A stretch of DNA of 64,000 bases from Ensifer sp. MPMI2T (GTDB lineage Bacteria; Pseudomonadota; Alphaproteobacteria; Rhizobiales; Rhizobiaceae). Shown here piece by piece: positions 41,683 to 51,551 of this stretch. Position numbers and translations under genes: made by a program. The stretch lies in contig NZ_SRXN01000013.1 in the NCBI RefSeq assembly GCF_004827385.1, positions 1-64,000 on the forward strand, in the 5' to 3' direction. The first letter of the stretch is position 1, and every line of letters begins with the position of its first letter. The notes beneath the pieces were generated by a model, which was not told the origin of the DNA, made no database searches, and saw only the letters and a program-made list of their open reading frames with translations.

Positions 41683-42783
41683 TTACAGAATCTCGGTGGC
41701 GGCAATCTTGATCCCGAAACCCTCGAGGCCGACATAGTGGCGCTCGCGCGAGGAAATGAGACGGATCGACGTAATACCGAGGTCCTTGAGGATCTGCGCG
41801 CCGAGACCGATTTCCAGCCATTCGCTTTCGCGGGCCTGAGCTTCCGAATGGGCCTCACGGTCGTGCTTACCCTTCCGCGCCGTTTGTGAAACGCCGACGC
41901 CGACGGAACCCTCGCGCAGATAGACGATGACGCCCCTGCCTTCTCCGGCGATGCGTTTCATGATCGCGTCGATCTGACGGTCGCCGCCGAAGACATCCGA
42001 ACCGACGTTCTCAAGGTGCAGGCGAACGGGGATGGCTACGCCGTCGCGAATATCGCCGAAGACCACGGCAAGATGCTGCATCGGATCCCAGGGCAGCGAA
42101 TAGGTGTGACCCTTCGCCTTGCCGTAGGGCGTATCGATCTCGAAGCAATTACCCTGCTCGATCAGCGTTTCCTTGCGCTGGCGATAGGCGATCAGATCGG
42201 CGACCGACACCTGTTTCAGGCCATGGCTCTCGGCGAAGCTCTCGACCTGTGGGCCGCGCATCACGGTACCATCGTCGTTGACGAGTTCGCAGATGACGCC
42301 GACCGGCGGGAGGCTCGCGAGCTTGCAGAGATCCACGGCCGCCTCGGTATGGCCCGAACGCATCAGCACACCGCCCTCGCGCGCCACCAGCGGGAATATA
42401 TGGCCCGGGCGGACGAAATCGGCAGGTCCGATGTTCGGATTGGCAAGGTTGCGAACGGTCGACGTCCGGTCGTCGGCCGAGATACCGGTGGTGGTTCCGT
42501 GCCTGAAATCGACCGATACGGTGAATGCGGTGGTATGGGCGGAATCGTTCTCCGCCACCATCGCATTCAGATTGAGGCGCTTTGCCTCCTCGCGCGGCAT
42601 CGGCGCACAGACGATACCGGAGGTGTGGCGCACGATGAAGGCCATCTTTTCGGGTGTGCAATGCACGGCTGCGACGATCAGGTCGCCCTCGTTCTCGCGG
42701 CCGCCGTCATCGGTGACGACGACGATCTCGCCGGCCTCGAAGGCGCGAATGGCGTCGACGACGCGCTTCTGGTCATAGGACAT
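41683..42783 (-). CDS. ribB: DHBP synthase fused to a degenerate GTP-cyclohydrolase-II domain (RibBA-like)
   Basis: A 366-residue protein. Residues 1-205 form 3,4-dihydroxy-2-butanone-4-phosphate synthase, with DDGGRENEGDL at 25-35 and HTEAAVDL at 145-152 intact; it makes the four-carbon unit of riboflavin. Residues 210-366 have the shape of GTP cyclohydrolase II (IPVRLHLENVGSDVFGG, EGRGVIVYLREGSVG), but the three zinc cysteines of RibA are all missing. The second domain is therefore probably inactive in GTP cleavage. It starts 17 bp after the aroC stop, in one unit. GGGAG precedes the ATG. Confidence 0.93.
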   Translation of the reverse strand: MSYDQKRVVDAIRAFEAGEIVVVTDDGGRENEGDLIVAAVHCTPEKMAFIVRHTSGIVCAPMPREEAKRLNLNAMVAENDSAHTTAFTVSVDFRHGTTTGISADDRTSTVRNLANPNIGPADFVRPGHIFPLVAREGGVLMRSGHTEAAVDLCKLASLPPVGVICELVNDDGTVMRGPQVESFAESHGLKQVSVADLIAYRQRKETLIEQGNCFEIDTPYGKAKGHTYSLPWDPMQHLAVVFGDIRDGVAIPVRLHLENVGSDVFGGDRQIDAIMKRIAGEGRGVIVYLREGSVGVGVSQTARKGKHDREAHSEAQARESEWLEIGLGAQILKDLGITSIRLISSRERHYVGLEGFGIKIAATEIL

Positions 42784-42800
42784 CAAGACTCTCCCGAAAA

Positions 42801-43898
42801 CTACTTCAGGCGTCCGGTCTGGCCCCGGTCGCGCAGGTAATGATCAGCGATCGTGCAGGCGAGCATTGCCTCGCCGATCGGCACGGCCCGGATCCCGACG
42901 CAAGGGTCGTGGCGGCCCTTGGTGCGCACATCGACCTCGTTGCCGTCGCTGTCGATCGAGCGCCGTTCGGTCAGGATGGACGACGTCGGCTTGATCGCGA
43001 AGCGTGCAACGACAGGCTGACCCGTGGCGATGCCGCCCAAGATGCCGCCCGCATTGTTGGAAAGGAAAACCGGCTCACCGCCGGGTCCGATGCGCATCTC
43101 GTCGGCGTTCTCCTCGCCACTGATCTCGGCCGTGGCAAAACCATTGCCGATCTCCACGCCCTTGACCGCGTTGATAGACATGAGGTTCGAGGCGATGTCC
43201 TGATCGAGCTTGGCATAGATCGGCGCCCCGATGCCCGCAGGTACCCCCTCGGCAATCACCTCGACGACTGCACCGATCGATGAACCGGCCTTGCGGATGC
43301 CATCGAGATATTCCTCCCAAACGGGGACGATCGCCGGGTCCGGAGCGAAGAACGGGTTTTTGTTCACTTCGGCCCAGTCCCAGTTGGCGCGATTAATCCT
43401 GTGCTTGCCGATCTGGACGAGCGCCCCGCGCACGACAAGGCCGGGCACCACTTTGCGGGCAATGCCGCCGGCTGCAACGCGAGCCGCGGTTTCGCGCGCT
43501 GAGGAGCGTCCACCGCCGCGATAATCCCGAATGCCGTATTTGACGTCGTAGGTGTAATCCGCGTGGCCGGGGCGGTAACGCTTGGCGATCTCGGAATAGT
43601 CCTTCGAGCGCTGGTCGGTGTTCTCGATCATCATCGAGATCGGCGTACCGGTCGAGATCATCGTCTCGCCGTCATCGTCGAACATTACGCCGGAAAGGAT
43701 CTTGACCAGATCATCCTCGCGGCGCTGGGTCACAAAGCGGGATTGCCCAGGCTTGCGCTTGTCGAGCCAAGCCTGGATTTCGGCGAGCGTGAAGCGAATG
43801 CCGGGCGGGCATCCGTCGACAACGCAGCCGAGCGCCGGCCCATGGCTTTCGCCCCAGGTGGTGACGCGGAAGAGGTGACCGAAGCTATTGTGCGACAT
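42801..43898 (-). CDS. aroC: Chorismate synthase
   Basis: A 365-residue FMN-dependent enzyme for the last step of the shikimate pathway. The N-terminus has the family motif [28 protein letters not shown], followed by [15 protein letters not shown] [14 protein letters not shown] and the core [38 protein letters not shown] with its FMN and substrate residues. Near the C-terminus [15 protein letters not shown] is also typical. It is followed on the same strand by ribBA. The use of FMN by AroC gives a loose functional link to riboflavin supply. Confidence 0.97.
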   Translation of the reverse strand: MSHNSFGHLFRVTTWGESHGPALGCVVDGCPPGIRFTLAEIQAWLDKRKPGQSRFVTQRREDDLVKILSGVMFDDDGETMISTGTPISMMIENTDQRSKDYSEIAKRYRPGHADYTYDVKYGIRDYRGGGRSSARETAARVAAGGIARKVVPGLVVRGALVQIGKHRINRANWDWAEVNKNPFFAPDPAIVPVWEEYLDGIRKAGSSIGAVVEVIAEGVPAGIGAPIYAKLDQDIASNLMSINAVKGVEIGNGFATAEISGEENADEMRIGPGGEPVFLSNNAGGILGGIATGQPVVARFAIKPTSSILTERRSIDSDGNEVDVRTKGRHDPCVGIRAVPIGEAMLACTIADHYLRDRGQTGRLK

Positions 43899-44017
43899 GA
43901 CGACAACCGAACGCTGACAACCGCGCGCAAAAACAGACGCGCGCGCCCTCTCTTAGTGGAAAGCCGTCCAAGGGAAAAGACTTTCTGCAGCACCAGCGGG
44001 CTTTGTCGATAAATCGA

Positions 44018-46735
44018 TCAGGAAGCGAGGCGGAATCCGCGACCCGTGGCGAAGGCGATGAAGCTTTCGCTGCTTAACGGCTTGGAAAAGGCATAGCCCT
44101 GCAGAAGGTCGCAACCGAGAATGCCGAGCATTTCTGCGTGCGCCATGGTTTCCACGCCTTCGGCGACGGTTTCGATGCCAAGCGAGCGGCCGATGTCGAT
44201 GATCGAACGCACCAGTGCCTGCTCGGTTCGGGCACCGAGCACCGGCGCCACTAGCTGGCGATCGATCTTCAAGCGCTTCGGCTTGATCTTCAAAAGACTG
44301 ACGATCGAGGTGTGCCCGGTACCGAAATCGTCGATCTCGATGTCGATGCCGAGCTTCTTGATGCCGTCGATATTAGCGGTGACGACGTCGTCGCTTTCGT
44401 CGAGGAAGATTGACTCCACCAGTTCGAACGAAATCTGGCCGGGCATGATGCTCAGCCCCTCGAGCGAGGCGAGCAGATCCTTTTCCTGCAGGCGCTTGGC
44501 AGAGACGTTCACGGAAATTTTCGGCACCTGAAGACCGGCCGCGGCCCAGCGCATCCCGTCGGCAAGAGCCTTTTGCAGGATCAGCCGATCGAGCGTCGCC
44601 GTCACGTTCAGTTCTTCCGCAATCCTGAGGAACCGGTCCGGGGTCAGGATTCCCTCGCGCGGATGCTGCCAACGGATCAGCGCCTCGACGCCGGAGAGCG
44701 CGAGCGTCGAGGCGTCGAACTGCGGCTGGTACCACGGCACGAACTCGTCGCGTTCGATCCCTTCCAGGATTTCATCGGCGATGCGCTTGTTGGTCACCAC
44801 TTCAGCCTCCAACGCCTGCGTAAAGAACTGGTAGCGGTTGCGTCCACTTTCCTTGGCTCGATAGAGCGCGATGTCGGCGTTGACGAGCAGCTTGCGCGCG
44901 TCCGCAGTGGAACGGCGGGCCACCGCAACGCCGATGCTGACGCCGAAGCGGCAAGGAAATCCGTCATAGTCCACCGGTTGACGCATCCGGGCGATGATGT
45001 GGTCGCATAGCGCGGCCAACGCTCTGTCGTCCGACGCTCCGGATATCACCACGACGAATTCGTCTCCGCCAATGCGGGCGACGATGTCATCCGCCGAGAT
45101 GCTTGAGCGCAGAATTTCGGAAGCATGGACAAGCATGGCGTCGCCGGCGGCGTGTCCAAGCGTGTCGTTGATCTGTTTGAAGCGATCGAGGTCGATGTGG
45201 AGGATGGCGATGCTCCCGGCCTTTTCGACGCTCGCCGCGAAGAGCCGGTGCAGCGCCTTGTCGAGCATCCGCCGGTTGCCGAGTCCCGTGAGCGGATCAT
45301 GCAGGGCGTTGTGCTCGATGCGATCCTTCGCGTCGGCGAGCTCGGCATTCTTCATATCTGCGATTGCCTTGGCCGCCCTCAGTTGCTCGGTCATCAGCAC
45401 GTCGTCGGTGACGTCCCAGCTGATGCCGGTGATTTTATCCCGGCCGTCAGCTCCCTCGTGGGCCGAACCCACATGGCGAACGTGGCGGATGGAGCCGTCC
45501 GCCATCACGACGCGATATTGCGAGCGATGTTCAAGTCCCTCGTCCAGGCTGCGGAACAAGGCGATGGAGGCAGCCGCGATATCGTCATGATGCACCGTCG
45601 CGCGCCACTCCTCATGAGTGGGATTGGACCCGCTGCGCGCGAGCCCATGCAGATGGAACATCCGGTCATCCCACGACCGCGCTTGCGTGGCAATGTCGAT
45701 TTCCCAGATTCCGATCTTCGAAGCATCGAGCGCCAGGTTAAGACGATGGGACAAGGCCATCACCTCGCCTTCGCGCGCCTTCAGCTTGGCTATGTTGCGC
45801 TGCCGTTCATTGACGAGACCACCGGCAATGAGAATAGGCACCACGACGACCACGACCGCAGCGATGGTCGCAAGCCTGATGTCACCACTGTCCTCCGGTT
45901 CCTGTGCCCAGCCGGCGGCGGGAGCAGCGGCCAACTCCCACACGCCGCCAGGCAGAGGCAGCTCGCGGACGACGGGCGAGTTCAGGAACACCCCGGTTTC
46001 GTCGAGAAACGGCTCCAAGATGTTGTCGCTGACCGAAACGTCGCGAATGGCAAGATGAATGGGCACATGCCGATGGTCGCGGCTGGCCGTTTCGCGCATT
46101 TCCATGCTTTCCTCGTTGAGGCGCGCCGACCGATAGAGCGCCTCTTCATCGAGGACTGCCTCAATGAAGCCCCAGAACGCGGTTCGTCCCCCGACATTGG
46201 AGGAGACCGGCACAAAGATCTCGAAGCCATTGCGGCTGCTTGGCAGACGCACCGGTCCAACGACCACGGGCTTTGCCGTCGAAGCAGCGCGGGCGAGCGC
46301 AACCCGCATCGCTCGGAACCGGCCGAAATCTGTGCCCACAAAGGATTGTTGACGCTCCTGCGAGAAACTCATGGTGACGACGCCAGCCGGTGCTGCGGAA
46401 ACACGAAGGAGTTGAGGGTTTTGCAGGAGCAGCCTCGCCGCCAGCTTGCTGAACTCGCTCGCCGTCGTCTGCTGCTGGACGGCGATGCCGTTGGCTAGCC
46501 CGTTAAGCGCGGCGATATTGGTGTTGAATTCCGCGCGGAAGCGATCCGCGATCAGATTCAATTCGTTTTCGACATCGATCTTGAGGTCTTTGCGAAAGTT
46601 CTCGCGGTGCTGACGCTCATAGATATTGCCGCCGATGAAGACCACGGCGCCCGCGATCACCGCCGGAATGAGCGACGGCTTCACAAAATTGGCAATCGCA
46701 CGAATGCGGCGACGCAGAGCGACTATGATATTCAA
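44018..46735 (-). CDS. CHASE-PAS-GGDEF-EAL cyclic-di-GMP protein
   Basis: A 905-residue inner-membrane protein. Order: helix at 21-38, periplasmic CHASE-type sensor (about 40-280), second helix (287-308), PAS domain (about 325-445), GGDEF intact at 556-560, EAL intact at 684-686 with DDFGTGHTS later. The position of the inhibitory RxxD reads SADD, so product inhibition is probably lost. Both activities are possible. The TTG at 46735 is preceded by GGGGA; an ATG at 46804 would add 23 residues but has no ribosome site. It diverges from the DUF1344 gene. Confidence 0.88.
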   Translation of the reverse strand: MNIIVALRRRIRAIANFVKPSLIPAVIAGAVVFIGGNIYERQHRENFRKDLKIDVENELNLIADRFRAEFNTNIAALNGLANGIAVQQQTTASEFSKLAARLLLQNPQLLRVSAAPAGVVTMSFSQERQQSFVGTDFGRFRAMRVALARAASTAKPVVVGPVRLPSSRNGFEIFVPVSSNVGGRTAFWGFIEAVLDEEALYRSARLNEESMEMRETASRDHRHVPIHLAIRDVSVSDNILEPFLDETGVFLNSPVVRELPLPGGVWELAAAPAAGWAQEPEDSGDIRLATIAAVVVVVVPILIAGGLVNERQRNIAKLKAREGEVMALSHRLNLALDASKIGIWEIDIATQARSWDDRMFHLHGLARSGSNPTHEEWRATVHHDDIAAASIALFRSLDEGLEHRSQYRVVMADGSIRHVRHVGSAHEGADGRDKITGISWDVTDDVLMTEQLRAAKAIADMKNAELADAKDRIEHNALHDPLTGLGNRRMLDKALHRLFAASVEKAGSIAILHIDLDRFKQINDTLGHAAGDAMLVHASEILRSSISADDIVARIGGDEFVVVISGASDDRALAALCDHIIARMRQPVDYDGFPCRFGVSIGVAVARRSTADARKLLVNADIALYRAKESGRNRYQFFTQALEAEVVTNKRIADEILEGIERDEFVPWYQPQFDASTLALSGVEALIRWQHPREGILTPDRFLRIAEELNVTATLDRLILQKALADGMRWAAAGLQVPKISVNVSAKRLQEKDLLASLEGLSIMPGQISFELVESIFLDESDDVVTANIDGIKKLGIDIEIDDFGTGHTSIVSLLKIKPKRLKIDRQLVAPVLGARTEQALVRSIIDIGRSLGIETVAEGVETMAHAEMLGILGCDLLQGYAFSKPLSSESFIAFATGRGFRLAS

Positions 46736-47022
46736 TTGTTTTCCCCAATCCCCCGGCGCACGGTAGCCTTGGAGTCTTAAAATAGGCTTTCGCAAAAATT
46801 TCATTGGAAAACGTGGTGACAACGGTGGTGCGCCGGGCAGCCGAACAGCCTCGTTGGCTTGAAATTCCCCGCGACGACGTCCACTCTCCGGTCGCCGGCC
46901 GCGCTGTCTCAAACCAGCCGACAGTTGCGCCAAAGCAACGGTATAAGGCAACTTTCGCCACAATCGGGGATCAAATGGTGATGACAAAAATATTAGCGGA
47001 ATCATTGAGGAGGGCAAAAAAG

Positions 47023-47283
47023 ATGCGATTTGTCATTGCCGCACTCATGGCCACTGCAGGTTTGCTTTCGCCGCTTTCCGCGCATGCCGAAAGCGCCGAC
47101 GTGGAGGCAGTGATCACCAGCGTGGACACCGAGCGCCTAAGCCTCTCGCTCGATGACGGCAAGAGCTATCAGGCTCCCGAGGAGTTCAACTTTGAAGGCC
47201 TCGAGGCGGGCGTCAAGGTTCTCGTTTTCTACACCGAAGTTGATGGCAAACGCGTCATCAACGACCTGGAAATCGTCCAGTAG
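47023..47283 (+). CDS. DUF1344 small exported protein
   Basis: An 86-residue protein with a signal peptide (MRFVIAALMATAGLLSPLSAHA) and a 64-residue acidic body, EAVITSVDTERLSLSLDDGK and KVLVFYTEVDGKRVIND, matching DUF1344. This family is typical of Rhizobiales and its function is unknown. GAGGAGG lies eight bases before the ATG at 47023. A longer upstream frame is ignored because it lacks a signal peptide. It faces the phosphatase gene across a small hairpin. Confidence 0.87.
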   Translation: MRFVIAALMATAGLLSPLSAHAESADVEAVITSVDTERLSLSLDDGKSYQAPEEFNFEGLEAGVKVLVFYTEVDGKRVINDLEIVQ

Positions 47284-47311
47284 CCGCGATCAGGTCCGGC
47301 CTACCCCCGCC

Positions 47312-47331
47312 GCGCGTCTTAGCAGACGCGC
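47312..47331. terminator. Hairpin between convergent genes, resembling the repeat stem
   Basis: GCGCGTCT (47312-47319), loop TAGC, AGACGCGC (47324-47331) form a perfect eight-base stem. It echoes the right-hand stem of the mosaic repeats (GCGTCTgataAGACGC), so it may be a remnant that now serves as a terminator for both genes. Confidence 0.5.
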
Positions 47332-47393
47332 AGAGGACGTTAGCACCTTCGCAAGAAGCGCTTCGCATTTGCTTCGATATCGAGGCGTATCGC

Positions 47394-47978
47394 CTAGACC
47401 CAGCCGATCGTCCCGTCAGCTATCTTCAGCAGCCGGTCCTGCGGAATGGCGGAAGCCGCCGCCTCGTCGGCGCTCATTTCTCCGAGAAGCTTGAACAGCA
47501 CGCGAATGACGCCGCCATGCGTGACGCAGACCGTCGGCCGCATCACGCCCCTTAACCAGGCACCGACGCGCCAAGAGAGAATCTCGTAGCTTTCCGCATC
47601 TTGGCCGGGCGGGATGAAATCCCACTTGGCGACGCGCCTGTCGGCGATGCGCTGTGGTACCTGGCGCTTCAGTTCGGGGAGGGTATAGCCTTCCCAATCG
47701 CCGAAGGAGACTTCCTTCAGCCTGTCGTCGATGCGGTAGGAAAGCGGATCGAGCCCCATGGCGCGCCGCAGGCGTTCCATGGTCTCGCGGGTGCGGCCGA
47801 GCGGGCTGGCGACGAAATCGAAGTTGTTCACTTCGCGCCCGAGGATCTCCGCCAGGGCAACGCCGTTCCCGGTCGCCTGACGGCGACCGGTTTCGTTGAG
47901 AGGAATGTCCTTTTGTCCCTGAAGACGGCTTTCGGCATTCCAATCCGTTTGTCCATGCCGAACCATGTAGACGAGCAC
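47394..47978 (-). CDS. Histidine phosphatase family protein
   Basis: A 194-residue phosphoglycerate-mutase-like phosphatase. The phosphorylated His is in VYMVRHGQTDWN, the second Arg follows in SPLGRTRETMERL, and the proton-donor Glu and second His are in EVSFGDWEGYTL and VCVTHGGVIRVLF. The family includes cobalamin, sugar-phosphate and general phosphatases; the substrate is unknown. GGAG eight bases ahead favours the GTG at 47978; a GTG at 47987 sits too close to it. It follows fabI by 52 bp on the same strand and may be co-transcribed. Confidence 0.9.
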   Translation of the reverse strand: MLVYMVRHGQTDWNAESRLQGQKDIPLNETGRRQATGNGVALAEILGREVNNFDFVASPLGRTRETMERLRRAMGLDPLSYRIDDRLKEVSFGDWEGYTLPELKRQVPQRIADRRVAKWDFIPPGQDAESYEILSWRVGAWLRGVMRPTVCVTHGGVIRVLFKLLGEMSADEAAASAIPQDRLLKIADGTIGWV

Positions 47979-48030
47979 AGCGTTCACTCCGGGCGAGCTG
48001 TCACCACCGCCGTCGCATCAAAAAAGGAAA

Positions 48031-48849
48031 TCAGTCCTTCAGTACGGAAATATCCGGTGCATCGACAGCCTTCATGCCGACCGTATGATAACCGGAATCG
48101 ACATGGTGCACTTCGCCGGTGACGCCACTCGACAGGTCGGAGAGCAGATAGAGCGCCGAATTGCCGACTTCCTCGATCGAGACCGTACGCTTCAACGGCG
48201 CATTGTACTCGTTCCATTTGAGGATATAGCGGAAGTCGCCGATGCCGGACGCGGCAAGCGTCTTGATCGGGCCGGCCGAGATCGCGTTGACGCGGATTCC
48301 GCGGTTGCCCATATCGACCGCAAGGTAGCGCACGCTCGCCTCGAGCGCCGCCTTGGCAACGCCCATGACATTGTAATGCGGCATCACCTTCTCAGCGCCG
48401 TAATAGGTGAGCGTCAGCATCGAACCGCCGTCGTTCATGATGCGCTCGGCACGTGCGGCGACGGCCGTGAAGGAGTAGACGGAAATATCCATCGTACGCG
48501 CAAAGTTGTCGCGGCTTGTATCGAGGTAACGGCCCGTCAGTTCATCCTTGTCGGAGAAGGCGATGGCATGCACGACGAAGTCGATCTTGCCCCACTTCTC
48601 TTCCAGTGTTGAGAAAACGGCGTCAATCGTTGCAAGGTCGGTCACATCGCAATGGCCCGCCATGAAGGCGCCAAGTTCGTGCGCTAGCGGTTCGACACGC
48701 TTCTTTAGTGCATCGCCCTGCCAGGTCAGTGCGATTTCAGCACCCGCTTCCGAGCAAGCCTTTGCGATGCCCCATGCAATCGAGCGGTTGTTTGCGACGC
48801 CCATGATGACGCCGCGCTTGCCATTCATCAGACCCGATGCCTGAGCCAT
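48031..48849 (-). CDS. fabI: Enoyl-[acyl-carrier-protein] reductase FabI
   Basis: A 272-residue short-chain dehydrogenase for the last step of fatty-acid elongation, using NADH. The Gly-rich nucleotide site is GKRGVIMGVANNRSIAWGIAK, the FabI-type active site has Tyr in LTYYGAEKVMPHYNVMGVAKAALE with the Y-x6-K spacing, and the ISAGPIKTLAASGIGDF substrate loop follows. It lacks N-terminal extras and is of normal length. The phosphatase gene follows on the same strand. Upstream, about 200 bp separate it from the DnaJ gene. Confidence 0.97.
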   Translation of the reverse strand: MAQASGLMNGKRGVIMGVANNRSIAWGIAKACSEAGAEIALTWQGDALKKRVEPLAHELGAFMAGHCDVTDLATIDAVFSTLEEKWGKIDFVVHAIAFSDKDELTGRYLDTSRDNFARTMDISVYSFTAVAARAERIMNDGGSMLTLTYYGAEKVMPHYNVMGVAKAALEASVRYLAVDMGNRGIRVNAISAGPIKTLAASGIGDFRYILKWNEYNAPLKRTVSIEEVGNSALYLLSDLSSGVTGEVHHVDSGYHTVGMKAVDAPDISVLKD

Positions 48850-49049
48850 GGAATGTCCCCAATACTGTCTGCCTGCACCGGCCGCCGCCGGTGCGAGAGT
48901 TCACGAATGTCAACGCCGCCGCACAGCATCTGTGCGGTGCGGCAAATTGTCGAGCATTGCCTATGGCATAGCCGTTAAAACGGTTCAAGCGCGGCGCAGA
49001 TCAGGAACTGTTAGTCCCCGTAATATTGGTTCAGCTTGTCAGAAAACCG

Positions 49050-50108
49050 TCACAGATAAAGGCCGTGGCGCAAGGATCTCATTAGGTCCGTTACCTTGTC
49101 ATCCGGCTTTTCGCGAAGCATCAGTCGCAGTTCGACAAGCAGATCTCCGGCTTCTCCATCCGCGCCGCGCAAACCCGCACCGGCAATTCGGATCACCTTG
49201 TCCGATCCGGACCAGGCGGGAACGGTCACCGTAACCAGCCCGTTTGGCGTTTCTACGACAGAATCACAGCCGAGTACCGCGTCTTCAAGATCGAGCGGCA
49301 GGGCGGTCACAAGGTCGAGACCTTGCGTTCGGAAAGGCCCTTCCTGGTTGATACGCAACGTCGCCAAGACGTCGCCGCGCGTCATGCCCGTCACCCGATA
49401 ACCCTGCTCCTTGAGCCGAATGGCCTGGCCGTCGGTTGCGCCGGGCGGGATCGAGAGCTTCACTGTTTCTCCGTCCGGAAGCTCGACGGGTACCCTGGCG
49501 CGATTGACGACTTGCTCGATGCTCACATTCACGTCCACCGCTAGATCCGGCACTTTTTCGGCGGTTTTTGCGACGCGACCACGAATTCGCCGCACGATCG
49601 CCGCGACCAAATCCGCAGCCGGTGCGGCGGAGCGCCGGACGACCGCCGCTTCGAACTTGGACGCTTCCTCTCGTTTTGAATCCGCGGTTGCGTCCGGCCT
49701 GGTATCCGTCGGCGGCTCGCCCTTCTCGACTGGCCGCGCAGACGCCGTTCTCGGCTTCGAGGGAGATGGCGCAGCCTGCGGTTCAACACCGAAGATGCGC
49801 GAGATCGCCTCTTCTGCCGTTTCGGCATCGACCGGCTCCTCGGCAGGCTCCGGTCCACGCATTTTCTGCTTCATCGCTTCCATGCGGCGCAGTTCGGCTT
49901 CGCGCCGAACGCGATCGTAACGGCTTCTCAGTACCGGATCGCGCAACAGTTCGTAAGCCTTTCCCGCCTCGGCAAAGCGCTGTGTCGCCAAGGGATCGTC
50001 TTGGTTGTGGTCCGGATGCACGGCCTTGGCTACGGATCGCCAGGCGGCCTTGATCTCATCTTGCCCGGCATTGCGGCGCACACCGAGAATTGCATAGGGA
50101 TCACGCAT
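49050..50108 (-). CDS. DnaJ-family co-chaperone without zinc finger
   Basis: A 352-residue type II J-domain protein, like CbpA. The J domain opens with DPYAILGVRRNAGQDEIKAAW and has the HPD triad at 31-33, which stimulates DnaK. A low-complexity Pro/Ala/Glu linker takes up about residues 85-190. The C-terminal substrate domains follow (VNVSIEQVVNRARVPVELP, IRLKEQGYRVTGMTRGD). The zinc-binding repeats of classic DnaJ are absent, so this is an accessory and not the main DnaJ. It lies upstream of fabI on the same strand. Confidence 0.92.
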   Translation of the reverse strand: MRDPYAILGVRRNAGQDEIKAAWRSVAKAVHPDHNQDDPLATQRFAEAGKAYELLRDPVLRSRYDRVRREAELRRMEAMKQKMRGPEPAEEPVDAETAEEAISRIFGVEPQAAPSPSKPRTASARPVEKGEPPTDTRPDATADSKREEASKFEAAVVRRSAAPAADLVAAIVRRIRGRVAKTAEKVPDLAVDVNVSIEQVVNRARVPVELPDGETVKLSIPPGATDGQAIRLKEQGYRVTGMTRGDVLATLRINQEGPFRTQGLDLVTALPLDLEDAVLGCDSVVETPNGLVTVTVPAWSGSDKVIRIAGAGLRGADGEAGDLLVELRLMLREKPDDKVTDLMRSLRHGLYL

Positions 50109-50323
50109 GGTTTGTCACCATTTTCTCCGACCGGCGGCCTTTGCCTGATGCTCGCCTTGTACCTCACCAATTGGAAGGAGGCCGGGCTTGCCGTTTTCTT
50201 CTTTCGGCGATGATCTGGAGAAGTTGCTAAATATCGGTTAGCCGGCGGCTGTGGGGCCGGCGCGAACGAACCGGTGGCGATGCTTTTCCGCGGCTTTGAA
50301 ACAATGTGGTTAATCGAGGATTT

Positions 50324-50776
50324 TCAGTCCTGCGGGCCGAAACTCGTCAGGTACCACTCGCCGTTGCCAAGCCGGCATGCGCTTCCGTCAAACTTCGCTA
50401 TGCCCTCATAGGAGTGACGGGTCGTGGTGAAGCGCCGGCAGAGCATGCCGCTTGCACGGTCTTCCTGGATGGCACTGATCACGCCTGCACTGCCGGATGT
50501 CGCGTTCGCCCATGGGATCGGGCTGTCGCCACCCTGACTGATATCGGCGGAGGAAACGGCGTTGCGCACGGCGACGGCGTCCGAGAGACCGTCCGAGGTT
50601 TTCGCGACCGGTACGGTACCCGTCGACACACGATCGACGCTTGGACCGCCAAAGAGATCAAGGCCCGTGCCCATGCAGCCCGGCAGAGCGAGAACTGCCA
50701 TGCAAAGCACTCCGCTGCGCAGCAAGGCGAAGGAAAAGCCCTTCTTGCCATCGATCGACTTTGCTATGTCTTGCAC
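50324..50776 (-). CDS. Surface-antigen-like lipoprotein
   Basis: A 150-residue lipoprotein with a lipobox LPGC (about residues 31-34). Its C-terminal half, SPIPWANATSGSAGVISAI followed by CRRFTTTRHSYEGIAKFDG and GNGEWYLTSFGP, recalls the RT0821/Lpp0805 group of alphaproteobacterial surface proteins related to the 17-kDa antigen. The GTG at 50776 lies after AGGATTGCC and opens a proper signal; a longer frame upstream overlaps the divergent promoter. It diverges from pdxH. Confidence 0.72.
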   Translation of the reverse strand: MQDIAKSIDGKKGFSFALLRSGVLCMAVLALPGCMGTGLDLFGGPSVDRVSTGTVPVAKTSDGLSDAVAVRNAVSSADISQGGDSPIPWANATSGSAGVISAIQEDRASGMLCRRFTTTRHSYEGIAKFDGSACRLGNGEWYLTSFGPQD

Positions 50777-50917
50777 GGCAATCCTGTCAGACTCGCAAGA
50801 GCTGCACGTTTTCCGAGGAAGTCCACAGGCAGGCTCTGACACTTTTCGATGCGGAAACACCGATCGGGCTCATCCCGAGGCGTTCCCGCGCCAGATATCA
50901 CGGCATTGGAAGGCACT

Positions 50918-51538
50918 ATGACCGCGAATGAGTTAATAACAGGTGACTTCACCGAAGCAAACGAACCCTTTTCCCTTTTTGGCACATGGTTGGAGGACGC
51001 CGAAGAGAACGAGATCAACGATCCGAACGCCGTGGCGCTTGCGACCGTCGATCCCGATGGGCTGCCCAATGTCCGCATGGTGCTGCTCAAGGGATTCGAT
51101 GAACGCGGTTTCGTCTTCTACACGAATTTCGAGAGCCAGAAAGGCCGTGAAATTCTTTCCGCCCGCAAAGCCGCCATGTGCTTCCACTGGAAATCGCTGC
51201 GCCGGCAGGTGAGAATTCGCGGTCCGGTCGAAATCGTCTCCGACGAAGAAGCCGACGAGTATTTCAGAAGCCGGCCGCGAGGCAGCCGCATCGGCGCCTG
51301 GGCCTCGAAGCAATCGCGTCCGCTCGAAAGCCGTTTCGCTCTGGAAAAGGCGGTTGCCGAATACACGGCACGCCACGCCATCGGCGAGATTCCGCGCCCG
51401 GAATACTGGTCCGGCTTCCGCATCCTTCCTACCTCGATCGAATTCTGGCACGACCGGCCCTTCCGGCTGCACGACCGCGTGGAGTTCCGTCGCCAAACGC
51501 CGGAGGGCGGCTGGGCAAAGGTTCGGATGTATCCGTGA
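50918..51538 (+). CDS. pdxH: Pyridoxine/pyridoxamine 5'-phosphate oxidase
   Basis: A 206-residue FMN enzyme that makes pyridoxal 5'-phosphate. Family motifs are [25 protein letters not shown] near the start, [14 protein letters not shown] and the FMN contact [12 protein letters not shown] in the middle, and the C-terminal [17 protein letters not shown]...W. The ATG at 50918 follows GGAAGG and matches the family length. PLP made here serves ThrC and other enzymes in the window. The polysaccharide deacetylase gene is convergent. Confidence 0.96.
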   Translation: MTANELITGDFTEANEPFSLFGTWLEDAEENEINDPNAVALATVDPDGLPNVRMVLLKGFDERGFVFYTNFESQKGREILSARKAAMCFHWKSLRRQVRIRGPVEIVSDEEADEYFRSRPRGSRIGAWASKQSRPLESRFALEKAVAEYTARHAIGEIPRPEYWSGFRILPTSIEFWHDRPFRLHDRVEFRRQTPEGGWAKVRMYP

Positions 51539-51551
51539 CAGGACCGACGGA

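Noticed and set aside
42784..42800. FMN riboswitch before ribBA
   Set aside because: Only 17 bases separate ribBA from aroC, too short for any riboswitch.
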